64,000 nucleotides of DNA from Polytrichum commune (lineage: Eukaryota > Streptophyta > Polytrichopsida > Polytrichales > Polytrichaceae): assembly GCA_950295325.1 (NCBI GenBank), contig OX485806.1, positions 1,488,001 through 1,552,000 on the forward strand, given 5' to 3'. The notes below the pieces were generated by a model. It worked only from the letters and a program-made list of their open reading frames with translations. It ran no database searches and was not told where the DNA came from. The translations under genes were made by a program, and so were the position numbers. Positions 31,806 through 43,973 of the stretch are shown piece by piece; position 1 is the first letter of the stretch; the number at the start of each line of letters is the position of its first letter.

Positions 31806-34800
31806 GTGGAAAATGACGAGGAAGATCATGTACTAGATTCTGAATCACCAATGCTGGACCCTGATTTGGATGAATTGCTTAGGTGGGCAAACACTCCTCC
31901 ATATCCAGGGAGCAGAGTCAAGCTCTTACACACAACGTTGCATATTCTTAATACTTGCACAGTGCACGGTTCTTCAAACAACCATGTAGGAGTTATTAAC
32001 TCTCTTTGCAGAGGATATACTGGAGCCAGGCAATTTGTTGCCCAAATCAAAATATGAAGCCAAAAAAATCTTAAAGAACCTTGGGTTGACTTATGACTCC
32101 ATACATGCTTGTGAAAATGAATGCATATTATATCGAGGGGAGCAGAAGGATCTCTCAAAATGCCCAAAGTGCGATTGCAGCCGATATGTGGATGGATCGT
32201 CCACAGTACCATGAAAAGTCCTTCGCCACTTCCCTTTGATCCCAAGACTTAAGAGGATGTATCATTGCAAAACCATATCTGGACTTATGAACACCATCCA
32301 CAGAAATGAGCAAAAGATGCAAAGCCTCTAGAAAGAGATGTAGAAAATGATTCTTTGGTGCGCTCGGTAGCAAATTCCAATGCTTGGAAGCATATTGATA
32401 ATATGTGGCCTCAATTTGCTGCTAAGACTTGTAACATAAGATCGGGTCTAGCTACAAATGGGATGAACCCATTTGGTGATTTTAATCTGAAACATTCTAC
32501 ATGGCTAGTGGTACTTCTAAACTATAAATTGCCTCCATGGCACAGGGCGATCACACCCCCTAACGTTTTGTAACCACGTGCAATAATGGGGTATTTAATG
32601 GGGGGATATTGATGCACCTCTCAATATTTTTTCCCGCCCTATTTGTAGATATAAATCTACTTTGACGTATTTATTAGCACCCTATATTTATTTGTAATTA
32701 TTTAGAGAGGCTAATTTTTGGCAGCATATTTTTTTTTATAAATCGTACAAGTACCAAATAGTGGATGGAATACTATAGCGTTGCAAAATCAACTATGTGA
32801 GCAACAAATATTCCATACCATCCATCCTGTCATTCAATTGGTTTCAATTAGTTATACCAATCCTAAATTATTCAAACTACCATTCAAAACACAATCAATA
32901 ACATTTGAGTACAAGTTAAAGTGTTATCAATAAACATGGAGATAACAAAATATACAAGCTAACATAGACAAGTTGTAAACACGGATAGAACAAAACAAGA
33001 ATTATAATTTGTTGTGACAAGACATAGAATTTTGAAAAACTACCTACTCCAAAAACAAAATTGCATTCAAATACAAGAAAGCTAAATACAAAAGCCATAA
33101 TTAATGTATTGATCCTACAACACAATTTTAGGAGGATCCAATATCTATAACCTTATTTTTTCTGTTGATTACTAAAATGAAGGAATTATTCACCACCCTA
33201 TTTTACATATAATCATGTAGGGGACATATTTCTAATGCTACGGTAGATCTAAAGAATTTATAATTCTTACCCTCAACGATTTAAATTGATCTTATTCTTT
33301 TTATCTCATGTGGTTGCTAAACTTCCAATAGTCACCTCCCTGAGCTCCATGGCTTCTGACAAAAAGATTTTATGTCATGTTGGCTCTTATCATTCCCAGG
33401 AAAGAAGAAGTGAAGGATCACAACTTTGATGTTTATTTAGCACCTCTTCTCGAAGAATTTCTCATGCTATGGGAAGGAGTGTGGGCATATGATGTAGCCG
33501 CAATTAATGGTAACCAATGCTTCTTGCTACGTGCTATTTTGATGTGGACCAAACATGATTTCCCAACTCTCGGTCTTGTTTCAGGGTGTGTAACCAAGAG
33601 TTATAAGGCTTGTCCAAATTGTGGGACAAACACGATTGCAAGGTACTCCAAACCTATGCGGAAAATGACCTATACAGGGCATAGATGCCTACTTGCTCGC
33701 TCACATTCTTATCAAAAAAAGAAAAGTTGGTTTGATGGCAAGGTGGAAAGAAGAACAAAACCACGAGCTCTCCTTACAGATGAGATTTTAAAAAATGCCA
33801 CAGAACGGGAGGAATGGATTACAAAAGGGGAAAAAGTTGGAGCTAAGAGAGACCCTATACACAAGCATGGAATGAAGAGAGTGTGTGCTCTATGGAAACT
33901 TCCTTATTGGCAAGTTAGTTGGTATTGGGTTTTTTCCTTTAAGTATGATCAATTTTTTGATGCAATAACAAGTCAAATAAACCCAGTCTTAGTCTTTGAG
34001 AACATTTTTCACTTACTTATAGTCTAATGTTGAGTATAATCCAAGATATTTTTGTATTTTTGAACTAGTTGTAGTCCAAAATTACTTTAATTAGAGACTC
34101 ATTAAGTATGTAACATATTTATCGTTTATGTCATTTTTACAAGACCTTCTTATTCGCCACACTTTGGATGTAATGCACTGTGAGAAAAAATTCATTGAGC
34201 ACTTAATGAACATTATGTTTGGTGAAGCAGATACGGTGGCTATAAGAAGAAACATGCAAGGTATGAACATACATTCAAATTTATGGCCCATTCCCAATGG
34301 AAACGGAGACCTTGATTTACCTCAAGCACCCTATGTGATGTCCCCAGAGGATCGATTGACATTTGTGGGTATAATACAAAATTTGAAGGTCCCAAGTTCA
34401 TACTCAAGTTCCTTGAAGAAACGGATACATCCTGAGACTCAAAAATAAAGGGTTTAAAAACCCATGATTACCACATTCTCATGCAATAGGTCCTCCCTTT
34501 ATGTGTTCACACTATACTACCCAAAGGACCAAGGCTTGCAATAATTCATTTACGTTGCGTTTTTCAACAAATTTGTGCCAAAACCTTGGACCCTACGACT
34601 ATGAAGGACTTAAGAGAGGAGGTTGCAATGACATTGTGTATCCTTGAGAAAGAGTTTTCCCCCTCTATGTTCAACGTAATGACACATTTGATGTACCACC
34701 TAATGGAGGAGTTGGATCTTTGTGGTCCTATGCACACCAAATGGATGTACCCTATAGAAAGGTACATGAAGACATTGAAGAATTTTGTACAAAATAAGGC

Positions 34801-35116
34801 AAGGCCGGAAGGAAGCATGGTTGAGGGGTATTCCTTTGAAGAATCACTTGGTTTTTGTACAGAGTATATAAAAACATCAAAGAGCACAAAGACACAAGTG
34901 TGGGATGACCGTGAGGATCCCAAGATGTATGATGAAATGCCAGAAGGAGAGAATCATGACAGACATATGCCGACTATTTTGAGGGATTGGGCACACACAT
35001 TTATCTTGAAGAATGCGGCCACACTACAACCTTGGAAGAAATACATTCCAATGTTTACTTTAGTCAAAAGTGGTGGCATACTGTATTTACGAGGCAGTGG
35101 TTTTAATTTGCCATAG
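31806..35116 (+). pseudogene. Tnp2-type CACTA transposase plus DUF4218-like region
   Basis: Tnp2 signatures read in pieces. At about 32040-32200 (frameshifted) there are YEAKKILKNLGLTYDSIHAC and CILYRGEQKDLSKCPKC. At 32381-32541 there are DSNAWKHIDNMWPQFA-like and NIRSGLATNGMNPFGDF. From 33354, after the insertion, come YVMLALIIPRKEE, DFDVYLAPLLEEF-like and CPNCGTN. At 34128-34440 there is HTLDVMHCEKKFIEHLM, matching the LDVMHIEKNVC block. At 34586-35116 a DUF4218-like block has FSPSMFNVMTHLMYHL, LCGPMHTKWMYPIERYMK and EGYSFEESLGFC. Frameshifts and stops make it non-functional. The role in the intact family is transposition of CACTA elements. Confidence 0.85.
32542..33344. mobile_element. Probable Mutator-like non-autonomous insert with 9-bp TSD
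   Basis: The 9-bp word CTCCATGGC occurs immediately before (32533-32541) and after (33345-33353) this 803-bp segment. Its ends form an imperfect terminal inverted repeat of about 40 bp: left ACAGGGCGATCAC then GTTTTGTAACCACGTG, and right (reverse complement) TCAGGGAGGTGAC then GTTTAGCAACCACATG. The segment is AT-rich and codes for nothing. Conceptually removing it and one target copy joins KLPPW to LLTKRFYVMLALIIP in frame, restoring the expected Tnp2 LPPW block. A 9-bp target duplication is typical of Mutator-like elements, but the CAGGG start is also hAT-like. Confidence 0.85.
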
Positions 35117-36240
35117 TGGTTTAGGTTGTGTTGCATTGATGATAATATGTTGTAATTTATAGTGCATGTAGTGAATAATAATGGTCATGCTTGGAACACT
35201 TAATAGTTCCACACTATTGTGCACCTCTCCATGAGGAGTGCCCAAAACATCATGGGCACAAGGGGGACCCCGGAGTGACACCCGGGACTTGTGGTGCCGT
35301 TGGTGAGAAGGCCCAAGTGATCCTAGTGTGGGTGAGGGCCCCGGGCGTTGGGAACGCTTCCCCACCCACAGAGGCTAGGAGGCACGAGGGTAAGGCCATG
35401 ATCTATGAGTAGCTTATAGCGTTTGATTTCTAGAATGCTAAAGAACACCTCAATTGGAGGTGTGAACTAGGAGATATGGCAATTTGAGTGGGACGCTGTC
35501 CTAGAACAGCGCCCTGGTAGAGCAGTGGCCTGGAAGTGGCTCCCGGGACTGCCAAGGTTTGAACAGGCATTACTTCCTCAATACTTGCCCAAATGGGGCA
35601 AATGAGGGGTCCATCGGCATCTACGTGAAGCTTAGATGATCATATAGTGGTTTCTTATTAGCATTGAAGATCATGCAAGGAAGTTATGGTGTTTTGAAGC
35701 TGCTAGGGGCTTCTAATCCTAGCGCTAAGGGGAAATGTGTACTTGGCCCCAACTCTTGGTAGAGAGACAAAAGGTTTCTTGATGGTGGGGTAGGGGCCAT
35801 GCCAAAAGTCCTAGAGGCTTATATGGGTGAGGTGGTGTGGCCGAACCCACCCGAGGCCGAACCCATCCATGGGCATTGGCCCAATGTGAGGGCATAATTG
35901 CCTAGTATGGTTTGGGTTGTTATAGTGTTGCTTCAACAACGCGATGATCAACATAAGATTGGATGTCCATGGATGAAAATCCACATCTAAGAATTGGTTA
36001 CCGATTAAGGGGTTAGTCCCGAATGCAAGTGTAAGAGGGTTGGTCCCCCTCCTATAAACTAAGAGGTTTGTGGTATGGGGAGCTAATCATTAGCATGGTG
36101 GAATGTGAAGGGTTAGCGCTCGTGAGCCTCACTAGAATTGAAAATGACCAAGTTAGTTAAGGGGCGTTAGCGAGGGTTGTGACACACACCATAAAATTTA
36201 TTGAAAGTTTTAGCATATTGTGTTATTTAGAATATTGACA
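35117..36240. other. Insert or long intron inside the CACTA element
   Basis: This separates the DUF4218-like block from the DUF4216-like block. It is GC-richer and has no coding signal. The end near 36184 (GGTTGTGACA) resembles the end of a plant Ty3-type LTR, but no partner or target duplication was found. A tRNA-like promoter pair lies near 35.5 kb. Confidence 0.45.
35515..35566 (+). repeat. Possible tRNA-derived SINE head (A and B boxes)
   Basis: TGGTAGAGCAGTGG (35515-35528) fits a pol III A box, and GGTTTGAACAG (35556-35566) is one change away from the first half of a B box (GGTTCGAA), with the correct spacing. No cloverleaf closes, so this is not a working tRNA gene. No 3' tail could be defined. 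Confidence 0.35.
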
Positions 36241-37124
36241 AGACTTTTGAAATGAAATTCTTGATCACAAGAGGTACGAGGATATTGTGAAAGCTCGAGA
36301 CGCATCTCGATTGCAGTATCAAAACATTCATAGGAGAAGGGGATGGAGGGCAAGGGTACAATATCCAGAGGAGTTAAGGCCGTTGCCACCCTATGAAAAG
36401 TGGATATTACCTGCCATTTCTAATGCGATCAATGATGGAGAGAAAATTGACGAAGAGATAATTCAATTGAGCATTACCCCTACCTTGAAAGCTATAGCAT
36501 ACCGATCTATGTACGCATATGGAAATTACATATGTTTGAAGAGTGTAGAGACCAATCTAGTTACAATGGATTATGGAGTGCAACTGTATTTGAAACCACG
36601 TGTCGTTCAAGTGTCAATGACAAGAACCTTGTCAACGTTGAGGTTGAATATTTAGGATATGTTGAAGAGTGCCTGGAGTTGGACTATAGCACCACATGTG
36701 TGATAGTGTTGTTGTGCAATTAGGTGAGAGCCAATTATAGAGGAGCACGGGCTACTATGAAACGCAATGAATTTCAAGTATATGTTGTCAATTTCTGAAG
36801 ATTCTTTTGCATTTCCAATCCACATTCAGCAAGTCTTCTTTTCAAATGACCCTGGCAGTGAAGATGGATGGAAAGTGGTTCTAAAGAACGAGCCTCGGTC
36901 AATGAGTGGAATGTGCTAAGGATAAAATGGTAGAGGTGCCTTGCTTGACGTTAGGGAACGATCAAAACTATTCAAGCTTGGCTAATCCAACTCTAGGTCC
37001 ATGTGATGTGGAGAGTGATGATAGTGCAAATGAAGATGATGCAGGGCAAGAGATTAATAAGGATGAATTTGAATAAGAAGACAATGAAAACTATCTTGGA
37101 ATTTCATCTTCAGATGAAGAATGA
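36240..37124 (+). pseudogene. DUF4216-like C-terminal part of CACTA protein
   Basis: The blocks LSITPTLKAIAYRSMYAYGN and (after a frameshift near 36540) EDQSSYNGLWSATVFETTC, VEYLGYVEECLELDY, VIVLLCNW and PIHIQQVFFSNDPGSEDGWK match the order seen in DUF4216: a tandem N-G loop, D..YYG, an F-K-C-W-like block, then the QVFY..DP..W motif. It ends with an acidic tail (SDDSANEDD, ISSSDEE). At least two frameshifts are needed to follow it. Confidence 0.8.
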
Positions 37125-38049
37125 ATATCACATAAGCTATTGCATCTCATAGGTAGGACCTAGTCATTCCATTTCCTATTGCATTTTATATATGGACCTT
37201 TTATGTAGGATCAAAATTGCATGCATGTTATGGGTTGCATGCTACCAATAATGTTTGTTCTTTATGTTCAATTAGAGTATGTTTAGTCCACATATGTGTA
37301 AGGATTAATGAGTGCCATAAAACAAAAATAATTCATAAGTTGTATGTTCCCGATGGTGTGAGTATCTTAAATTCTTAAGACTATGTCTAATCTAAATGTG
37401 TGATTGAGTTATTGAATCAAGAAGACAGATTGTGTACGTAGGTGGCTTGCTCCCCATGATGTATATTTCCTCTAGTTTTGTGGACTATGCTTAGTCAGTT
37501 CGTGTGGTTGGGTTGCTCAGTCAAAAAAACCAAGAGTGATTTGGACTATGAGCAGTCAACAAGAACACCCAAATCCTTGAGTTTGGCTATCTTAGTTGGA
37601 AAAACACGGAGAGCCAATTGTTATGAGCAATTGTCACAAGGTTTTGTGCTAGTGTTAGTCCGATATCTTGTGGAACGTCGTGAATGTCGTCCTCCGTTGC
37701 GAGATCAAGTTGAGAGTGAGTTGGACTCTATCAAATTATTCTTTGCAGATCACCTAGCAAATTTCACAATCAGTCGGAGGCTGTCATACTGGAAATCAAG
37801 GAAGATGGGAAGATCAGGCAATGGAATTCTTCTGCGAGTAGTGCAAACAATTTTTACAAGTGGAAGGAAGGGTCTAGGAATCAATTGTGCGATTGTAGGA
37901 TGGAGATATTGTGTGTCGGAGGGATAGGGATTTCATATCTTGAGTATTCTTCAGACTATTATCAGAGTGACATACCTCGGGAAAAGGAAGAAGGATTTGA
38001 TGAAGAAGATACTTCATGTTCCGAATAATTGATAATAACTTACTTTCCT
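37125..38049 (+). other. Possible coding remnant of unknown family
   Basis: An open frame at about 37530-37927 (RDQVESELDSIKLFFADHLANF) is followed in another frame by an acidic end (REKEEGFDEEDTSCSE). It resembles the acidic tail of the preceding CACTA part in composition only. It might be another part of the same transposon. Confidence 0.3.
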
Positions 38050-38066
38050 CATCATTTTATGGGACC

Positions 38067-38354
38067 CTAATGACTGAGAGGATAGGTGTTGCGAAGGTGG
38101 AATTTTCTTCTACATTCCTCAAACTTAGTCCTCCCTAGTGATTTTGTAAGAAAATCTGCTGGTTGTTCTTGAGAGGAGATGTATTCTACTTTGAAAATGT
38201 TATTTTCTACAATCTGGGAGGTCAAATGGTAATCTATTTTAAAGTGTTTTGATTTTTCATGGCAAACAAGATTGTAGCTGAGTTTGATGCTACTTTGGTT
38301 GTCACAGTAGAGGTAGGTTGGTTTGTTGTCCAAAATTTTGAGTTCTTGTGACAA
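38067..38354 (-). pseudogene. Copia RNase H fragment
   Basis: YLYCDNQSSIKLSYNLVCHE, KHFKIDYHLTSQIVEN and FLTKSLGRTKFEECRRKFHL are the standard C-terminal copia RNase H blocks (CDNQSA, HERTKHIEIDYHFIRE, ADxFTK). The frame is detached from the RT by a break near 38360. Confidence 0.9.
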
Positions 38355-38373
38355 CCTTCTAATTCAGATGGCT

Positions 38374-39779
38374 TCACACGAATTCACAAGAGGATCTAGA
38401 AGTGCTAGATTGTTTCTTGGAATTCCAGGAGATAAGAGTGTTTCCGAAGAAGAAGATGTACACTCCTACTGAAATCTTGTCATCTATGTCTTGGCCGTAG
38501 TCTATGTCGGTATATCCATGCAGATGATTTTGCTCCCCTGGTTCAAAGAACAAGCCTAAGTCTGGGTACCGGCGCACATAACGCAGGATATGTTTTGCAG
38601 TTTGCAAGTATGTTTTTTGGAGATTTTGCGTGAATCTACTAACCACACTGACAACATGTGTGATATATGGTCTAGTTATGGTAAGGAAGAAAAGCTTGCC
38701 GACTAACATTCTGTATACGGTAGCATCAACATGAAGGGTAGCAATATCTTTCGGTAGGATCATGCCTTTGGGGAGAGGAGTGTGAGATGGAGCATAGTAT
38801 TCCATGTTGAATTGGTGGAGGATGCTAAGATTGTACTCGGTCTGGTGCATGCGTAGGCCGGAGGGGTCGCGATCAAATTGAACGCCTAGGTACTGCTAGA
38901 TGGGGCCAAGGTCGTTAGTTTTAAAGGTCCAGTCCAGGTGATATTTGAATTGAGTGATGAGGTGTGGATTGCTACTTGTCAAAAAAAATGTCATCAACAT
39001 AGACTATGAGAGCAATTGTGTCAGTACCGATGTGAGCGAAATAGAGTTTAGGATCAGAGTGAGATTGTGTGAAGTTCCAGGCTAGAAAGGCAGTATGGAG
39101 GTGAGCATACCAAACTCGGGGACTGTGATGTAGGCCATAAAAGAATTTTATATAGTTTGCAGACAAGATGGCCTTCTCCTAGTCTCCTTGAGGCTGGTGC
39201 ATGTAAACTTCTTCTTTCAAACTGTCATTGATGAAGGCTATCAATACGTTGATTTGGTGAATTGGCCAGTTGGATTTGGATTGTTTCCCATCGTACAAGA
39301 GGGGCAAAAATGTCCATGAAATCGACACCGAACTTTTGCTCGTAACCTCGAGCAACCAATCGAGCCTTGTAGCGATATGTCCCGCCGTTAAAGCGAGTTT
39401 TGATCTTGTAGACCCATCGGGTGGTGATGGCCTTCTTGTTGATAGGGAGCGGTACCAGGGTCCAGGTATGATTGTTGTGAATGGAATCGATTTTGGCTTG
39501 CATGGCGGTTTGCCAGTGTGGGTTGGTGTTGGCTTCCTGGAATGTAAGGAGGTTAGTCTGGTCTCTAGAGAGAGGGTCATGTTGCTCAACGTGAATGTGA
39601 GCAGCGAAATCTTGGAGGTGTTGTGGGAAGCAACGTATCTGTTCTAACCTGCGAGGGTGATCAAACATGAGAATTGTTGAGGAGTTCAGTGAAGGTGGCA
39701 TTTCAGCAGTGGAAGTCGTCGTGGAAATAGGGTTGAGTGGCGGTGGGGAGGATGACAACGACCTCGTATAGGCATGCAA
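38374..39779 (-). pseudogene. Copia reverse transcriptase fragments
   Basis: An upstream block (39225-39779) has NNHTWTLVPLPINKKAITTR, WVYKIKTRFNGG and YKARLVARGYEQKFG, followed by FINDSLKEEVYMHQPQG. The next block (38972-39166) has FYGLHHSPRVWYAHL and LIVYVDDIFF with the catalytic YVDD. The last (38374-38850) has PYITHVVSVVSRFTQN, HILRYVRRYPDLGLFF and YTDIDYGQDIDD. At least two frame breaks separate the blocks. Confidence 0.92.
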
Positions 39780-39862
39780 GAACTATGGGTAGTGTTGGGT
39801 GTCCGGTGTGGTGTTGGTGTACTCCTGGGTGGGAGGTGGGGGCTCTTGCAAGGTTAAGAAAG

Positions 39863-41210
39863 TTAGTGATTCCTCTTTTTGCATTGGCGCACGAGTGTTG
39901 TTGGCTGTAGAATTTCCTTGGATAGGGTTTTTCTCAGGTTTTTTTGTTGTGCATGACGACTATCCTCTTCGATGTGGATATCTCGGGAGATAAAAGCCTT
40001 CCTGTTGGATGGTCGGTAGAATCTATATGCTTTGGCGTCCTTGTCGAAGCTGAGTAGCACACAACTCTTGAAACGAGGTTCAAGCTTGGTTCTAGAGGGT
40101 TTTGGAATGTGAGCGAAGGCTGGGGAACCAATATTCGTAAGTGGGTTACAGAAAGTTTTCTAGCTGAGAAAGATTTGTTTGGTGTTTTGTCAGGGTGTCG
40201 TTTAGTTGATTAAAGATTGAGTATGATGCTAGCACCTTCAACTGCTTCTCCCCATAGATGGCCTGGAAGGGCTTTATCCAGCAGAAGACACCGGGTGATG
40301 TCAAGTAGCGATCGATTTCAACGTTCGGCCATGCCATTCCGTTGCGGTGTGTGTGGCAGGGTGAGCTCTCTAGTTATTCCTTTTGAGGAATAGAAGCAAT
40401 AGAAGGCTTGAGACATGTATTCTTCTCTGTTCTCTGTGCAAAGAGTCTGGATGGTGTGTCGAGTGGAGCTTTCTATGAGCCGTATAAAGTGTTGAAATTT
40501 AGCCAGAACTTGGCTCTTGTGAGAGACAAATTTAGCCATAACTTTCTTGAGAAATTGTCTACAAATGTGACAAAATATCTTGCTCCTCCTGTGGAATTAA
40601 TTTTGAATGGTCTGCATACATCAGAATAAACTAGTTCTCAAAATTTTGAAGCGTGACATGTAGTTTCTTTGGGCATCTTGGTTCTAGTATGCTTCCCAAG
40701 TTGGCAACCACTACATGTCTGTTTTAAGAACTAAATTATGGGCATACCATTGACTGCACCGGAATTGATCATGCCACGGGTATGAAAAGTCCGAGTCGTT
40801 TATACCATAGAGTAACCTGTGAGCTAAGGTAAAGTCAATACACTTCAGGTCCTAGGGTTGTTGAATCACCTTGCAGTTTGTACAAACCTCTTCTGTTTTC
40901 TCTTGGAGCGAAAACTTCTAGTTCGAGGGTAGTGTTATCAATCATGAAGCATCCCTCAGACTTAAAGAAAAAGGTTTTGTTCTGGTCGGACAGAGACCCT
41001 ACGCTCAGTAAATTTTTCGTGATTCCTAGCGTGTAGAGAACAAATGAGATGGATTTTATTGCTCCAAAGAAACTTGGATGTTGACATTTTTGACTCCAAC
41101 TACGTTATGGTTTTGACCTCTAGCAGTATGACCTACTAGTTGGGAGATTATAGTGTGCTCACATTGATTGGTGGAGCCAAATAGGTTGCCGTTTGGTTCA
41201 TTGGTGTTTT
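39863..41210 (-). pseudogene. Copia GAG-pre-integrase and integrase fragments
   Basis: Blocks read leftward: SFVLYTLGITKNLLSVGSLS, FMIDNTTLELEVFAPRENRR, a CQLGK-like zinc-region remnant (near 40700), KSQVLAKFQHFIRLIE, QTLCTENREEYMSQ, TLPHTPQRNGMAER and KAYRFYRPSNRKAFISRDI. The last is the usual end of copia integrase before RT. Stops and frameshifts are frequent. Confidence 0.88.
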
Positions 41211-43973
41211 TCGAGAGTGGTTAGCCTAGCCATTTGATTTTGTAGTTTAATGGCGGGCCTTGGTTTTATAGGTGTCCATGGATGTGTTGTGGGATATGGC
41301 TAGGATGGTTTCTATTTGTAGTTTTGGGTTTAGAAATTAGAGAGGAAGGGATGATAATGGGTGAGCAAGTGATCACCGGGGTGGGGGGTTGTGTCACTTA
41401 GGCGTTGTGAAAGGAGGGTGTGGTTTCGTGGGCAGACCACATCCAAGCCATACATTCATGGCACCTCATCCTACGGTCTATGAAATTTCTCTGGCATCCC
41501 GAAAAAGCTCTTCTGGATGAAATTTTAGCGGATGAAAAGTCAATGTTTGCAAGATGAAGGGGTTGATTGTTCATGTAATTGTATTAGAGCATTTGTGTGC
41601 GATTTTGAAGGTTCGTAATGGAGTTACTCTCCGGGAAACTCCATTGGGAACCATGGGAACCCCACACAAGTGCTCTCATACAACCGGTTAAATTTCATTT
41701 CATTTCAAGGTTGGTCATACAAAAAGGGCTTGGAGTTGATGGTTGGTACCCTTGGCTCTACCTTTGGGAAGGAAGAGTTAGGGATTCGATTCCCTCCATT
41801 TAGTATCATCTCTCCATTTATGAAGGATTGAGTATGAAAAATTTCATCCTAGATCCATAAGTGGATGGAGGTAGAGATTTCATCCAATGTGAAAATTTTC
41901 AAGCTCCATCCAATGTGAAGAGAAGCCAAAAGTTGGGGCAACATAGGGGCCTTTAATCTCTCATATTGCAATTGACGGTCATGATCTTCTCAGCACGCGA
42001 GTTGATGGGAGGCATTCATAGCGCCTCAGTGACGCAGGGGTGGGGGTGTGTTTGGTGGAGGGTGATGGGTGATGGGTTGTTTCTTTGGCCCTAGTTGGCG
42101 GGTTTTGGTAGTGGGGGAGTTAGTTGTAAATATATAATATTATTCAAGCATTTTCAACTAAAGACTTTTCCACTTTGATTATAAATTTCCCTCATTGCAT
42201 GGTCATTTACATACATGGTAATAATTATGTTAGCAACACTTCTACCTTGAACTCATCTTGTGTGTATTGGTAGATGTACTAAGAAGTGCTCTATGTGTAC
42301 TTTGAGCACATCCATGTGTTTTCTTTGGTCTAGGTCTAATCTAGATCTTCGAGATATCATTTTAAATTTGTCATATGTTGTAAAGGCAATGGCACATCGC
42401 TATTGGGTATGACTTGACCTCTACTTCATTCTAACTGAATTTATGTCTCCATGCCAAGGAAAGTTGCATGGTCTTGGAAAGGTCGCCTTCTAGCCCAAGT
42501 TAGTAATTGTTGCAACCATGTACTCCCACTTTTGGTATATTTCGGGAAGGTCACATAGCATTTTATGACCATTGAAACTCAATGTGACTCTTATGATTTT
42601 ATCAATAATTTGTATTACGAATAATATTTAGATTGAAGATAGATAGATAGAAAGATAGATAGAAACTCCGGTCCCTATTTAAAGGGGATTAGATTGAAGA
42701 CTTCTAAGTGTTTGTCAACAACATGCCTAAACATGACAAAAGCTTAGTTCCCATACAATTTATGACATTCTCTACATTATGGAGCACAAATTAACCTACT
42801 TCTCATATTGGTGATAACCTCTCATTGTCAATTGTGAGACAATTACCAATATGGTACTCTATGATTAGCAAATATGGGAGGGCACTTCAATTTCTTGTTG
42901 AAAATTTTCAGGTTCAAATCAAAATCATGTATATGATATCTTGTCAACCTGTAAAAGCTTGGTTATGTGTGGATGGTGGCTTAGGTTACAATGACAAGGT
43001 ACAAGATGTATCTATCAATTTTGAGGTGTGAATTCGTGTGTGGATTTGTGCAACCACAAGGAAGATAGTGGCTGGATGTTTTGATGTTGTGTTAACAAAC
43101 ATGGTTGGAGATACTCATTTGCTTGAGCTAAAGAAGAAGGCCTTGGATCTTACTTTTTATAATACATATTTGATTTGACTTGGAATCCCAACACTTTCAA
43201 ACAATCATTTTACCCCTAAATTCCTTCATTTAAGTTCATATAGAGTAATATCACAAAACGTGATATTTGATTATTATTATTATTATTATTATTATTTAAA
43301 AAATGCTTCAAAGTGAGCATGTAAGGGGAAAATTTCACTTCCCTTTCCCCCACCCCCAATGGTACATGTCAATATTCAAATAAACAAGTTATAAACGGTC
43401 TCAATATCCAAATTTGAAGCAATACATATTTGACATTACAAATCATGAATTCTAAATAAATATACACCAATATCATGTGGTATTTGTTTTCCGCTAAGTA
43501 AATCATATACCGTTGTTAATGGTTCGGTGGAGCATCACGGAACCCTTAAGTATATAATTTAAACTGTAATATTGGATCAAACTTATTGTATAATATAAAC
43601 TAATGTAATGGTTATAAATGAAAAAATTACCAATGCAAAGTAGCAGACACACATCTCCACTCCACGTGTATCCACAAAGTGAAATTGACTTTGTCTCGGT
43701 AAATCAGAACCACAAGTCTCCACAATAAATCACATTATTCAAATGTTGATGTACTAATGTTTGTCACCTAGGACACCACATAGAATGAGTAAATGTTCAG
43801 GCCCAACCCTAGTGTAAAGCCTTTGGGCCAAATTTGATGAAATCGCGCAATCCTAGTAAGCCCGATTTAATTTTTTAAGAGTTCTAGTGGGCCTAATTAG
43901 TGTGGGTATCAATGAGACAGAGTCCAGAGTCCAGACCACATCCTGGCCATTCTGCCTCACCCATAAGATACTT
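41211..43973. other. Non-coding stretch
   Basis: No gene was recognised. It contains a GATA-type microsatellite (about 42640-42664) followed by AACTCCGGTCC, a phrase that also follows a TAGATA run near 57565. It also holds an (ATT)n run near 43270-43296. No LTR of the neighbouring copia element was found here. Confidence 0.5.
43270..43296. repeat. (ATT)n microsatellite
   Basis: About nine uninterrupted TTA/ATT units. Confidence 0.97.

Larger units (their letters stand above)
31750..37124 (+). mobile_element. CACTA (En/Spm) DNA transposon, decayed and interrupted
   Basis: The coding blocks are in the order expected of plant CACTA elements: the Tnp2 transposase N-part, the Tnp2 core, DUF4218-like, DUF4216-like and an acidic C-terminus. 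Element ends were not found. No CACTA-type terminal repeat pair could be placed, so the limits are those of the recognisable coding remains. It is interrupted by a probable Mutator-like insert at 32542-33344 and by about 1.1 kb of unrelated DNA between 35.1 and 36.25 kb. Confidence 0.8.
38050..41210 (-). mobile_element. Ty1-copia retrotransposon, decayed internal region
   Basis: Reading leftward, the copia pol order is kept: protease/GAG-pre-integrase junction (TKNLLSVGSLSDQN, FMIDNTTLELEVF), integrase, reverse transcriptase and RNase H. No LTR pair, primer binding site or target duplication was found, and the reading frame is broken many times, so it is an old copy. The preceding CACTA remnant is on the other strand. 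Confidence 0.9.

Noticed and set aside
35511..35575. Functional tRNA gene
   Set aside because: A and B boxes are suggestive, but no acceptor stem or anticodon arm closes.
38050..41960. LTRs for the minus-strand copia element
   Set aside because: No TG...CA pair, primer binding site or target duplication could be found on either side.
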